Notes: generated by a model from the sequence alone, not told the origin. A DNA stretch of 9,330 bases from Mesorhizobium sp. (GCA_019509685.1 JAEKLU010000133.1:1-9330), one strand, 5' to 3'; shown: positions 1 to 7,286, numbered from the stretch's first letter. A program made the numbers and translations.

Positions 1-537
1 GAGCTCTATGTCTCGACCGACCAGGCGGCGCACGTCTTCGAGGCGATCGACGAGGCGGGCGCCGATGTCGGCCTGAAACTCTGCGGCCTGCATACGCTGG
101 ATTCCTGCCGCATCGAAAAGGCCTTCCGCCATTTCGGCCACGACATCACCGACGAGGACAATGTGCTGGAGGCAGGCCTCGGCTTTGCGGTGAAGACGGC
201 CAAGGGCGATTTTCTCGGCCGCGATGCGGTGCTGAAGAAGAAGGAAGCCGGATTGAATCGCCGCCTGGTGCAGTTCCGCCTGAAGGACCCGCAACCGCTG
301 CTCTTCCACAATGAGGCGATCCTGCGGGATGGCAAGATCGTCGGCCCGATCACATCGGGCAATTACGGCCACCATCTCGGCGGCGCGATTGGGCTGGGCT
401 ATGTGCCGTGCCAGGGCGAGAGCGAGGCGGACGTGTTGGGTTCGAGCTACGAGGTGGAGATAGCCGGCGAGCGTTTTGCCGTGGAAGCGTCGCTGAAGCC
501 TATGTACGACCCGAAGGCGGAACGGGTGAAGATGTAG
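1..537 (+). CDS. C-terminal part of a GcvT-domain FAD-dependent oxidoreductase (dimethylglycine/sarcosine dehydrogenase-like), 5' truncated by window
   Basis: The reading frame is open from base 1 and ends at TAG 535-537, giving 178 visible residues with no start inside the window. The residues resemble the folate-binding aminomethyltransferase domain and its C-terminal barrel. They include a CGLHTLDSCRIEKAF stretch, an EAGLGFAV segment followed by FLGRDA, and a GPITSGNYGHHLGGAIGLGYV segment close to the end. In dimethylglycine and sarcosine dehydrogenases this domain follows an N-terminal FAD domain and passes the one-carbon unit to tetrahydrofolate. I infer that architecture, because only the tail is visible. 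A stand-alone GcvT (glycine cleavage T protein) or a YgfZ-like protein is possible, but the sequence looks more like the oxidoreductase fusions common in rhizobia. It faces the seven-gene minus-strand operon tail to tail, across a palindromic repeat, so it is probably a separate transcription unit. The internal ATG at 163 lies within the domain and is not a credible start. Confidence 0.8.
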   Translation, partial: ELYVSTDQAAHVFEAIDEAGADVGLKLCGLHTLDSCRIEKAFRHFGHDITDEDNVLEAGLGFAVKTAKGDFLGRDAVLKKKEAGLNRRLVQFRLKDPQPLLFHNEAILRDGKIVGPITSGNYGHHLGGAIGLGYVPCQGESEADVLGSSYEVEIAGERFAVEASLKPMYDPKAERVKM

Positions 538-545
538 CGGCTTTT

Positions 546-671
546 CCTTCTCCCCGTTCCACGGGGAGAAGGTGCCCGAAGGGCGGATGAGGGGCGGCGC
601 CAGCATCTCGTAAGTTCGCGCTGCCCCTCATCTGCCTGCCGGCATCTTCTCCCCGTAGAACGGGGAGAAGA
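546..671. repeat. RIME-like palindromic intergenic repeat between convergent genes
   Basis: Two near-identical hairpins bracket a longer stem. The left hairpin pairs CCTTCTCCCCGT (546-557) with ACGGGGAGAAGG (561-572) around a 3-nt loop. The right hairpin pairs CTTCTCCCCGT (646-656) with ACGGGGAGAAG (660-670), also around a 3-nt loop. Between them, GGCGGATGAGGGGC (582-595) pairs with GCCCCTCATCTGCC (623-636) with one mismatch that is a wobble pair in RNA. I recognise this pattern from rhizobial intergenic mosaic elements of the RIME1 type; the assignment is from memory. It fills almost the whole gap between two convergent genes. Either strand's transcript would fold strongly, so it could act as a bidirectional 3' end or mRNA stabiliser. 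Neither hairpin is followed by a T tract, so classic intrinsic termination is not supported. Confidence 0.8.
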
Positions 672-682
672 AAGCTAATTCC

Positions 683-1270
683 TTAAAACCGCTCCAGCCT
701 CGCCCTTACTTTTGCCAGAAATGCCGCACGGCTCTTCGGGGTCGAGGCATCCATCAGATAATGCGCCAGGAAAAACGTCCGGCAGCGTTTGGCGCAGAGC
801 GCCCGCATGCCGCGCAAAAGGGTCTTGCGGCCGGGCTGGCCGACGACGACGCTCCACCAGGTCGGCGCGCCGCAGGTGGTAATGACGCCGACCTTGGTGA
901 CATGCGTCATCAGCGAAGTGATCCGCCCCTTGCCGCCTGGCAGCTTGAAGGCGACATTCGTCGCCCAGACACGGTCGAGCCATCCCTTCAGCATCGCTGG
1001 CAGGCCATACCACCAGGTCGGATAGATGAAGAGGATCGCCTCGGCCCATTTCAGATGCTCGAAATGCGGCTTCAGCGCCGGATCATCCGGCGCCTGATCA
1101 TTGTAGCTGCGACGCTCCTCGCACCCCATCACCGGATCGAATTTTTCCGCATAGAGGTCGAGCAACCGCACCTCCCAGCCCCTCGCCTTCAGCACGTCCA
1201 CGGCGGTGTTGCGGATGGCCGCGCAAAAGCTCTCCGGTACCGGGTGGCAATAGACGACCAGCGCGCGCAT
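683..1270 (-). CDS. Flavodoxin-fold NAD(P)H:quinone oxidoreductase-like protein (second of a tandem pair)
   Basis: This 195-residue protein belongs to the Flavodoxin_2 family, which includes NQO1, MdaB and KefF. These proteins bind FAD or FMN and pass two electrons from NAD(P)H to quinones or other acceptors. The N-terminal beta strand and flavin-phosphate loop are visible as LVVYCHPVPESF (residues 4-15). The conserved YPTWWYGLPAMLKGWLDRV block spans residues 83-101, and an ITTCGAP segment (130-136) contacts flavin in family structures. There is no signal peptide or membrane segment, so a cytoplasmic location is inferred. The ATG at 1270-1268 overlaps the upstream stop as TGATG, implying translational coupling to its paralogue. 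It is the last gene of the operon, with TAA at 685-683, just before the palindromic repeat. The immediate substrate cannot be told from sequence. Family assignment is confident, the exact reaction is not. Confidence 0.85.
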   Translation of the reverse strand: MRALVVYCHPVPESFCAAIRNTAVDVLKARGWEVRLLDLYAEKFDPVMGCEERRSYNDQAPDDPALKPHFEHLKWAEAILFIYPTWWYGLPAMLKGWLDRVWATNVAFKLPGGKGRITSLMTHVTKVGVITTCGAPTWWSVVVGQPGRKTLLRGMRALCAKRCRTFFLAHYLMDASTPKSRAAFLAKVRARLERF

Positions 1271-1851
1271 CAGAATGAATCCATGCCGGCCGCGACCTTG
1301 GTCATGAAGGCTTTACGAGTCTCGTCGGTCGACAAATTCATCGCGTAATGCGCCAGGTAAGTCACCGGCGCGCCCGGCTTCACCGTGGCGCGCAGCATGC
1401 GCTTGATCAGTTTGCGCGGCGGATCGCCCATCAGCATGGCGCGGAAGCGACTGCCGCCATAGGTGGTGATCGCCGCGACCTTACGGATGTTGTGCAATGA
1501 TGGCTGCGCCTTGCCGTCGACCAGCTTGAACGACACGCCAGGCAGGAAGACACGGTCGAAGAAACCTTTCAGAATTGCCGGGAAACCGTAGTTCCAGACC
1601 GGATAGGACAGCACCAGCGCATCGGCCCGCAACAGGCGCTCGACATAAGGCGCTGCCGGGTCCGCGGATCCGCGCGGGCTGTGATAATCGAGCCTCTCCT
1701 GGCGCGTCAGCCTTGGGTCGAAATCCTCCGCGTAGAGGTCGCAATCATCGACCACATGACCCGCCGCCTCCAGTCGCTCGACGATCGTCCGGTGCAAGCC
1801 GGCATTGAAGCTGGTCTCCACCGGATGAGCGTAGAGGACGAGGACTTTCAT
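1270..1851 (-). CDS. Flavodoxin-fold NAD(P)H:quinone oxidoreductase-like protein (first of a tandem pair)
   Basis: This 193-residue Flavodoxin_2 family protein is collinear with the next gene over its whole length. Shared landmarks are a LVLYAHPVETSFNAG flavin loop (residues 4-18), DLYAEDFDP (38-46), the YPVWNYGFPAILKGFFDRV block (83-101), FKLVDGK (108-114), AAITTYGG (126-133) and YLAHYAM (165-171). I chose ATG 1851-1849, which overlaps the upstream TGA as TGATG and has an AAGG Shine-Dalgarno-like sequence 7 nt upstream. A GTG one codon earlier (1854) would add one residue but leaves only 4 nt of spacing. As a soluble flavin reductase it could supply reduced flavin or recycle quinone for the FAD oxidoreductase encoded just upstream. 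That link rests on position only. A KefF-like ancillary role is an alternative, but no potassium channel gene is nearby. Confidence 0.85.
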   Translation of the reverse strand: MKVLVLYAHPVETSFNAGLHRTIVERLEAAGHVVDDCDLYAEDFDPRLTRQERLDYHSPRGSADPAAPYVERLLRADALVLSYPVWNYGFPAILKGFFDRVFLPGVSFKLVDGKAQPSLHNIRKVAAITTYGGSRFRAMLMGDPPRKLIKRMLRATVKPGAPVTYLAHYAMNLSTDETRKAFMTKVAAGMDSF

Positions 1852-3257
1852 CACCCCGCCTTCTGCAGCCCCTTGAACAGGAATGTCCGGCCCGATCGAT
1901 AGTCGTAGTCCGGATTTTCCCAGGCGATCATCTTGCCGGGATTGAGCAGCCCCTGCGGATCGGTCTCGCGCTTGAAGGCGAGCTGGATCGCGTCGGTCTG
2001 CTTCATGCCGCCCTCCTCCAGCGTGTAGCGGTGCGGGTTGAAGATCGGGCAGCCATTCTCCTCATGCAGGCGGATGATCTCGTCGAGCCGCGCCTCGGTG
2101 GTGAATTTGATCAGCGGTAGACCGAAGCAGGTGATGTTGCCGTCCAGCCGCACGAATTCGAGATGCGAAAACACCTCGCCGGGGAACATCGCGTCCATCT
2201 TTTCGACCAGCGCCAGCTGGTTGGGAAACGGATAGAGCGACTGCAGGTAGGTGATCGACGGATCGACGCGCAGCGCCCTCAGCGTCGTATGGTTCCAGGC
2301 AAGCTCATAGGCCGGCGGCAGGCCCTTCTTGTCCTCGTCCGTCGCCGTTGCGGCGTTGAAGACGATCTCGCCGCCGGCACGCCGCGTGAAGGCGAGGAAG
2401 GCGTCGAGCCCATGCTTCGCGACCATGACGACGCAGATGCTTTGCCCTTCGCCCAGGAACTTCTGATGCCGCTTGAAATAGAGCTGCGGCACGGGTGCGG
2501 CGATCGGCGTGATCAGCTTGGTCAGGATGCCGTCCTGGCAAGCGAGCGCATTGCCGTAGCGGGCTGCATCTATGAAACGGTCGAAGCCGACAATCACATC
2601 GATCCACTCATAGGCTGCCGTCAGCGGCATCTCGACCTCGGTGATGATGCCATTGGTGCCGTAAGCATGCGTCACCTTGTGCAAATCCTCGCCGGTGAGC
2701 TCGAGCACCTTCGGCTCGGCCTCCATGGTGACGACGCGCAACCGCAGCACATTGCCGAAATCGCGCAAGCCGCCGAAATTGATCGAGCCGACCCCGCCGG
2801 AGCCACCGGCGATGAAACCGCCGATCGAGGCCGTGTTGTAGGTCGAAGGCGACAGCCGCAGCTCCTGCCCGGAATGCGCCCGCGTCGCCTTGTCGATGTC
2901 GGCGAGGATCGCGCCGGGTCCGGTCACCACGCGGCCCGGCGCGATCGTCTTGATCTCGCTCATTTCAGCCAGGTTGAGCACCACACCGCCCGACAACGGC
3001 ATCGCCTGGCCGTAATTGCCGGTGCCGCTGCCGCGTGGCGTCACCGGGACGCCGTGCCTGTGGCAGGCGGCCAGAACGCGGACTACCTCGTCCTCGCTCT
3101 TCGGCGTCACGATCAGATCGCCTTTGACATGGTCGAGCTGCGCTTTCAGCACCGGGCTGTACCAGTAGAAGTCGCGGCTCTTCTGCTGGACGATCGCAGG
3201 ATGGTCGTCGATCTTCAGCCCTTCGAGATCGCGCTTCAGCGCCGCGATATCCATCAT
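1851..3257 (-). CDS. GlcD-like FAD-binding oxidoreductase (PCMH/VAO fold)
   Basis: This 468-residue flavoprotein belongs to the vanillyl-alcohol oxidase/PCMH superfamily, similar in layout to glycolate oxidase subunit GlcD and D-lactate dehydrogenases. The N-terminal FAD domain begins around residue 45. It carries the pyrophosphate loop TPRGSGTGNYG (73-83), a Gly-rich second FAD segment STYNTASIGGFIAGGSGG (138-155) and HAYGTNGIITEVEM (197-210). The C-terminal substrate and FAD-cap domain ends with the family hallmark GLLNPGKMI (436-444). I see no iron-sulfur cluster motif, signal peptide or membrane anchor. The substrate could be a hydroxy acid or a ring CH-OH/CH-NH group; sequence alone does not decide. 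The ATG at 3257 overlaps the upstream stop by 4 nt, and a second ATG at 3254 gives the same TGATG geometry seen at the next two junctions. Both starts are credible and differ by one residue. Confidence 0.85.
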   Translation of the reverse strand: MMDIAALKRDLEGLKIDDHPAIVQQKSRDFYWYSPVLKAQLDHVKGDLIVTPKSEDEVVRVLAACHRHGVPVTPRGSGTGNYGQAMPLSGGVVLNLAEMSEIKTIAPGRVVTGPGAILADIDKATRAHSGQELRLSPSTYNTASIGGFIAGGSGGVGSINFGGLRDFGNVLRLRVVTMEAEPKVLELTGEDLHKVTHAYGTNGIITEVEMPLTAAYEWIDVIVGFDRFIDAARYGNALACQDGILTKLITPIAAPVPQLYFKRHQKFLGEGQSICVVMVAKHGLDAFLAFTRRAGGEIVFNAATATDEDKKGLPPAYELAWNHTTLRALRVDPSITYLQSLYPFPNQLALVEKMDAMFPGEVFSHLEFVRLDGNITCFGLPLIKFTTEARLDEIIRLHEENGCPIFNPHRYTLEEGGMKQTDAIQLAFKRETDPQGLLNPGKMIAWENPDYDYRSGRTFLFKGLQKAG

Positions 3258-4555
3258 CCCACCATCAGTTCGTCGAGCTCGGCATAGTCGGGCAGCTGGC
3301 GTTCGATCGCCCTACCCTCGCGCACCACGATGCGATCCGATTCGGGCCGCGACAGCAATTCCGTCCAGCTGCGTCCCTTGAAGACGATGAAGTCGGCGCT
3401 GCCGCCGGCAGTGAGCGCGCCGGCGCCGTCGAGCCGCATCACCTCGGCCGGCGTCGCCGCCACCGCCCTAGGCCAGTCGCCGACCGGATGGTCGAAATGC
3501 AGGATGCGCGTGGCCATGCGGTAGACTTCCAGCATGTCGAGATCACCATAGGCGTAGAACGGATCGCGCGTGTTGTCGGAGGCGACCGCCACCTTGATGC
3601 CGCGCGCCTTCATCTCATGCAGCAGCGTCACGCCGCGCCAGCGCGGCGTTGTCCCGTTGCTGCGCCGGTCCTGCAGATAGAGGTTGCACATCGGCAGCGA
3701 TACCACGGCGAGCCCCGCCTTCGCCACCTTGTCCAGTGTGTCGAGCACGTCGAGGTCGGGCTGCCGCGCCAGTGAGCAGCAATGGCCAACGAGGATATTG
3801 CCCTCAAAACCGTTCCACAGCGAGGCTTCGGCGATCTTCTTCAAGGAGATGGCCGCGACATCGTCGGTCTCGTCGGCGTGAAAGTCGAGGTCAAGCCCGT
3901 GCTTGATCGCTTCGGCGAACACCTTGTCGATAAGCTCCTCGAGATCGGGCACCATATAGGTAACGACGCCGAGCACGCCTTTGGCGGCGGCGACGCGTTT
4001 CGCCAGTTTCTCGAACCATTTCCTGTCGCGCACGCCTTCGATGCCGATCAGGCAGGCGGCCTGCAGGTCGATGCGGCCCCGCCACGTCTCGCGCATCGCC
4101 TCGAACACCGGCCAGGAAATCTCTTCTTGCGGCGCCACACTGTCGAGATGCGTGCGCACGGCCCTGGTGCCATGCGCGTAGGCCGAGCGCAGCGAGAAAT
4201 CCATGCGCCGAGCCACATCTTGTGCGCTCCAGCGCGCGGCCCGGTCGGCACCGGTGGCGTTGAGCGCGCCCATGAAGGTACCGTCGGGATTAGGCTTGCG
4301 CGGCCAGATATGGCCTTTGTCGATATGGGTGTGGCAATCGACGAAACATGGCAGGACGATGCGACCACCAACGTCGATCGCCTCGGCGCCAGCGTTCGAT
4401 TTGCCATGCGCCGCAATGCTGGAGATCTTCCCGTCGGCGACAGCGATGTCGACAAGCGCGAAACCGTCAGTGTCGAAAATTGCGGCCAGCCCAGGCGTCA
4501 GCGAGCGGTGAACGCGGGCGTTGGCCAGCCGGTATGAGGCGGAGTCCGGAATCAA
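3254..4555 (-). CDS. Cytosine-deaminase-like metal-dependent amidohydrolase
   Basis: This 433-residue protein has the CodA-type amidohydrolase layout: an N-terminal beta-sandwich strip (to about residue 70), a TIM barrel, and a closing C-terminal strip (GGSADFIVF, residues 384-392). The metal and catalytic residues are all visible: H75 and H77 in CHTHIDK, H226 and E229 in HADE, H258 in GHCCS, and D327 in ASDN. Family members remove an amino group from cytosine, isoguanine, creatinine or other ring systems, and this one is probably cytoplasmic. From memory of E. coli CodA, the Gln that contacts cytosine (Q156, in FPQEG) aligns with I172 here (GIEG), and D314 aligns with N328. The substrate is therefore probably different. 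Translation most likely starts at TTG 4555-4553, which has AGGAGAG 6 nt upstream. No ATG lies near the N terminus. The gene follows the permease gene by 33 nt and couples to the next gene. Confidence 0.82.
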   Translation of the reverse strand: MIPDSASYRLANARVHRSLTPGLAAIFDTDGFALVDIAVADGKISSIAAHGKSNAGAEAIDVGGRIVLPCFVDCHTHIDKGHIWPRKPNPDGTFMGALNATGADRAARWSAQDVARRMDFSLRSAYAHGTRAVRTHLDSVAPQEEISWPVFEAMRETWRGRIDLQAACLIGIEGVRDRKWFEKLAKRVAAAKGVLGVVTYMVPDLEELIDKVFAEAIKHGLDLDFHADETDDVAAISLKKIAEASLWNGFEGNILVGHCCSLARQPDLDVLDTLDKVAKAGLAVVSLPMCNLYLQDRRSNGTTPRWRGVTLLHEMKARGIKVAVASDNTRDPFYAYGDLDMLEVYRMATRILHFDHPVGDWPRAVAATPAEVMRLDGAGALTAGGSADFIVFKGRSWTELLSRPESDRIVVREGRAIERQLPDYAELDELMVG

Positions 4556-4561
4556 ATGCAG

Positions 4562-4568
4562 CTCTCCT
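4562..4568 (-). promoter_or_regulatory. Ribosome binding site AGGAGAG supporting a TTG start
   Basis: On the minus strand AGGAGAG is read at 4568-4562, with 6 nt (CTGCAT) before TTG at 4555-4553. This is the best Shine-Dalgarno match in the operon and decides the start of the amidohydrolase. It lies in the 33-nt gap after the permease stop at 4591-4589. Confidence 0.7.
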
Positions 4569-4588
4569 GGGTGACGAGCCTAACCACC

Positions 4589-5440
4589 CTAGCGCTCCTG
4601 CTTCAGCGCGCTCTCATGCCAGCGCCGCAGGATGAGATGCGACACCAGCGACAGCACCAGGAAAATCAGGATGCCGGTGAGCGAGATCAGGATCAGCGCC
4701 GCGAACAGCCGCGGCGCGTTGAGCCGGTAGCCGGCCTCGATGATGCGCGACGCCAGACCTGACGACTGCCCCTGTGCGCCGGCGACGAATTCCGCCACCA
4801 CCGCGCCGATCAGCGACAAGCCGCCGGCGATCTTCAGGCCGCCGAGGAAGTAAGGCATCGCCGCCGGCAGGCGCAGATAGCGCAATTGCTGCCAGTGCGT
4901 CGCGCCATTGAGCTTGAACAAGTCGCGCAGGTTGCGGTCGACCGAGTTCAACCCAAGCGTGGTATTGGAGAGGATCGGGAAGAAGGCGACGATCCAGGCG
5001 CACAGCAGCAGTTTGACCGTCTGGTTGTCCACATAGATGTTGATCAGCGGGAAAATGGCGACGATCGGCGTCACCTGCAGAACGATGGCGAAGGGGAAGA
5101 ACGACATCTCCACCCATTTCGATTGCGCAAACAGCACCGCCAGCCCGACACCGCCGATAACGGCCAAAAGCAGGCTGAGAAAAGTGATCCTCAGCGTCAC
5201 CAGGAGCGACGAGAACAACAGCCCGGCATCGTTATACAGCGTGTGCAACACCACGCCTGGCCGCGGCAGGATGTATTGCGGAATCTCGTTCCAGACGCAG
5301 ATGCGGTCCCAAAGCCAGATCGCCAGCACCATGATCGCCAGCGGCAGCACCCATCGGCCGATGCGCTCCAGCCGTTCCTGGCGAACACGGCGCGCCTCTT
5401 CGGGGTCGAGCTTGAGCGCCTTATCTTCAATGGCCGTCAT
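4589..5440 (-). CDS. ABC transporter permease (SsuC/TauC/ThiX-like)
   Basis: This 283-residue inner-membrane protein has about six hydrophobic helices, near residues 28-47, 77-105, 112-137, 142-163, 199-221 and 245-272. A charged cytoplasmic N terminus precedes the first. The loop at about 173-192 (KLNGATHWQQLRYLRLP) is the EAA coupling helix that docks on the ATPase, with the conserved Gly-Ala and the closing Leu-Pro. This fits the BPD_transp_1 family of importers for sulfonates, taurine and pyrimidine precursors. The frame is open further upstream to 5656, but that part overlaps the ATPase gene and has no membrane-protein character. I therefore start at ATG 5440-5438, which overlaps the ATPase stop by 14 nt. 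No strong Shine-Dalgarno precedes it, so translational coupling is likely. Its partners are the adjacent ATPase and binding protein. Substrate class is inferred from those partners only. Confidence 0.88.
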   Translation of the reverse strand: MTAIEDKALKLDPEEARRVRQERLERIGRWVLPLAIMVLAIWLWDRICVWNEIPQYILPRPGVVLHTLYNDAGLLFSSLLVTLRITFLSLLLAVIGGVGLAVLFAQSKWVEMSFFPFAIVLQVTPIVAIFPLINIYVDNQTVKLLLCAWIVAFFPILSNTTLGLNSVDRNLRDLFKLNGATHWQQLRYLRLPAAMPYFLGGLKIAGGLSLIGAVVAEFVAGAQGQSSGLASRIIEAGYRLNAPRLFAALILISLTGILIFLVLSLVSHLILRRWHESALKQER

Positions 5441-6248
5441 GATGCGGTCCAACAGTTGAGTTGATGGCGTCGACCAGCACGTCCGAGGCCTGCCGGCAAA
5501 GCGCGGCATAGTCGGGCGAGGTCCGGAATGCTTCGTCGCGTGGATAAGGCGCGTCGACGGCGAGTTCCCCAAAGACACGGCCCGGTCGCGCCGCCATGAC
5601 GACGACGCGGCTGGACAGGAACACGCTTTCGAACACGCTGTGGGTGACGAAGACAACGGTGAAGCGCTCGTCCTGCCAAAGCTCCAGAAGGTCGTTGTTG
5701 AGCTTGAAGCGGGTGATTTCGTCGAGCGCGGCGAACGGCTCGTCCATCAACAGGATGCGCGGCTTGGTCACCATGGCGCGCGCGATCGAGACGCGCATCT
5801 TCATGCCGCCGGACAGCTCGCGCGGCACCGCGTTCTCGAAGCCGGTGAGATGGACGCGCGACAGCATCTCCATCACCGCCGGTTCGGCCTTGGCGCGCGA
5901 CACGCCCTTCAAGCGCAGCGGCAGCCAGACATTGTCGAAGACGCTGGCCCAGGGCAGCAATGTCGGCTCCTGGAAGACGAAGCCGATGTTGGAGCGGTCG
6001 ATCGAGCCGCCCCAGTCGAGCTGGCCCGAGGTCGGCGTCGACAGGCCGGCGATCAATCGCAGCGCCGTGGATTTGCCGCAGCCGGAGGGTCCGAGCAGGC
6101 TGAGGAAATCGCCTTCCCGGATCGCGAGATCGACCTTGCTCAGCGCCGTGACGCCGTTGGAAAACACCTTGCCGACATTGCGCAACGAAAGCAGCATCGG
6201 GGCTTCACCCGATGCTGCCGGTGTCTGCGCCACTTTCTCCTGGATCAT
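5427..6248 (-). CDS. ABC transporter ATP-binding protein (SsuB/TauB/ThiZ-like)
   Basis: This 273-residue ATPase powers the importer and has every required motif in order. Walker A is GPSGCGKST (residues 53-61), the Q-loop Gln is at 93 in VFQEPTLLPW, the signature LSGGM begins at 145, Walker B is ILLMDEP (165-171) with catalytic E170, and the switch His is H203 in VTHSVFE. The LPWASVFDNVWLP segment after the Q-loop is typical of the nitrate/sulfonate/taurine/thiamine-precursor importer subfamily. The ATG at 6248 lies 15 nt after the binding-protein stop, but its Shine-Dalgarno is poor. A shorter start at M18 (just before LLSLRNVGKVF) would also keep the whole ATPase domain. The gene overlaps the permease gene by 14 nt. 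Function as an ABC ATPase is certain from motifs; transported compound is not. Confidence 0.92.
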   Translation of the reverse strand: MIQEKVAQTPAASGEAPMLLSLRNVGKVFSNGVTALSKVDLAIREGDFLSLLGPSGCGKSTALRLIAGLSTPTSGQLDWGGSIDRSNIGFVFQEPTLLPWASVFDNVWLPLRLKGVSRAKAEPAVMEMLSRVHLTGFENAVPRELSGGMKMRVSIARAMVTKPRILLMDEPFAALDEITRFKLNNDLLELWQDERFTVVFVTHSVFESVFLSSRVVVMAARPGRVFGELAVDAPYPRDEAFRTSPDYAALCRQASDVLVDAINSTVGPHHDGH

Positions 6249-6263
6249 CTCAGGCAGGCCGTT

Positions 6264-7268
6264 TTACTTCTTCAACTCCAGCCCGACACCTTTGTTGATG
6301 AAGGCCAGCGTATAGGCCCTCTTGATATCGATGCCCGGCTGCGCGACCTTGGCCTTGACCATCTTGTCGTAGAAACTCTGGATGCGGGCTTCGGTCATGG
6401 CGCCGATGCCGAGCTTTTCCGAATCGCCGGAATCGACCACGCCGAACTTCTTCATCTGCTCGATCGAGAAGGCGATCTGCTCATCCGTCATGTCCGGATT
6501 GTCCTTCTTGATCATCTCGTTGGCGGCCTTGTTGTCGCCGTAGAGATAATTGTACCAGCCCTTGGCCGAGCCATCGACGAAGCACTGGACCACCTCCGGC
6601 CGCTTGTCGATGGTGTCCTGCATCACCTCGACGGTCGTCGCATAGGTATCCCAGCCATAATCGGCGAGCAGGAACTGGTTGGGGACGAAACCGGCCGCCT
6701 TCTGCACCGCGAAGGGCTCCGACGTGACATAGCCCTGCTGGATCGACTTCTTGTTGGCGATGAAGGGCGCCGGGTTGAAGGTGTAGGGCACGCGCTTGGT
6801 GGCATCGTATCCGAGCTCGGTGACCATCCATTGGAAGAAGGTCTGCGCGCCCTCGTCGCCGAGGATATACTGGTCGGCGTTCTTCAGGTCTTCCCACTTG
6901 TCGAGCCCCTGCCCCGGCTGGGACATGATGACCTGCGGATCCTTCTGGAAGTCAGACGCGACGACGCGCATCGGAATGCCCTGCTGCACGGCATCGAAAG
7001 CCGACAGCAGATTGCCGCCCATGTAGAAATCGATCTTGCCGGCAAGCAGCATCGGCCGGCCGCTGACCTGCGGCCCGCCCTGCATGATGGTGACATCGAG
7101 GCCGCAAGCGGCGTAGGTGCCATCGGCGACCGCCTGGTAGTAGCCGCCATGCTCCGGCTCAGCCAGCCAATTGGTGCCAAACGTGGCTTTCTCGTTCGCG
7201 GCCGCGTTGAGCGTGCCTGCCGCCAGCAGGGCAATCGAGCCTGCCAGGATATTCCCTCTTCCGATCAT
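6264..7268 (-). CDS. Periplasmic substrate-binding protein, NMT1/THI5-like (SsuA/ThiY-like) fold
   Basis: This 334-residue solute-binding protein is the first gene of the operon. A signal peptide is visible: short basic start, hydrophobic ILAGSIALLAAGTL (7-20), and a probable cut after A24 in NAAA-NEK. The mature protein starts with TFGTNWLAEPEHGGYYQAVADG, the pattern (aromatic, EP/H, YQA) of the NMT1/THI5 family, whose members bind pyrimidine thiamine precursors, sulfonates, nitrate or riboflavin. Two mature cysteines, one in TYAACGLDV and one in VVQCFVDG, could form a disulfide. Candidate starts are ATG 7274, TTG 7271 and ATG 7268. I prefer 7268 because AGGG of the GAGGG sequence then lies 8 nt upstream, whereas it is only 2 nt from the 7274 ATG. 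The frame stays open to 7553, but that extension lacks a sensible signal sequence. The ligand cannot be fixed from sequence. Confidence 0.88.
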   Translation of the reverse strand: MIGRGNILAGSIALLAAGTLNAAANEKATFGTNWLAEPEHGGYYQAVADGTYAACGLDVTIMQGGPQVSGRPMLLAGKIDFYMGGNLLSAFDAVQQGIPMRVVASDFQKDPQVIMSQPGQGLDKWEDLKNADQYILGDEGAQTFFQWMVTELGYDATKRVPYTFNPAPFIANKKSIQQGYVTSEPFAVQKAAGFVPNQFLLADYGWDTYATTVEVMQDTIDKRPEVVQCFVDGSAKGWYNYLYGDNKAANEMIKKDNPDMTDEQIAFSIEQMKKFGVVDSGDSEKLGIGAMTEARIQSFYDKMVKAKVAQPGIDIKRAYTLAFINKGVGLELKK

Positions 7269-7286
7269 CAACATCACCCTCTGTTG

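Noticed and set aside
1..537. GcvT-domain gene as the sarcosine-oxidising step of a creatinine pathway with the creatininase-like gene
   Set aside because: It is on the opposite strand to the operon, separated by a palindromic repeat. No creatinase gene is present and the creatininase-fold enzyme lacks key residues. Shared location is not enough evidence.
2163..3287. Plus-strand open frame of 374 codons
   Set aside because: It is antisense to the FAD oxidoreductase, with low-complexity Arg/His/Asp-rich translation and no family resemblance.
3782..4537. Plus-strand open frame of 251 codons
   Set aside because: It is antisense to the amidohydrolase, whose catalytic motifs are intact; no independent coding evidence.
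5441..5656. Extended N terminus for the permease
   Set aside because: The extra 72 codons overlap the ATPase gene out of frame and look like random Ser/Arg-rich sequence; ATG 5440 gives a normal permease length.
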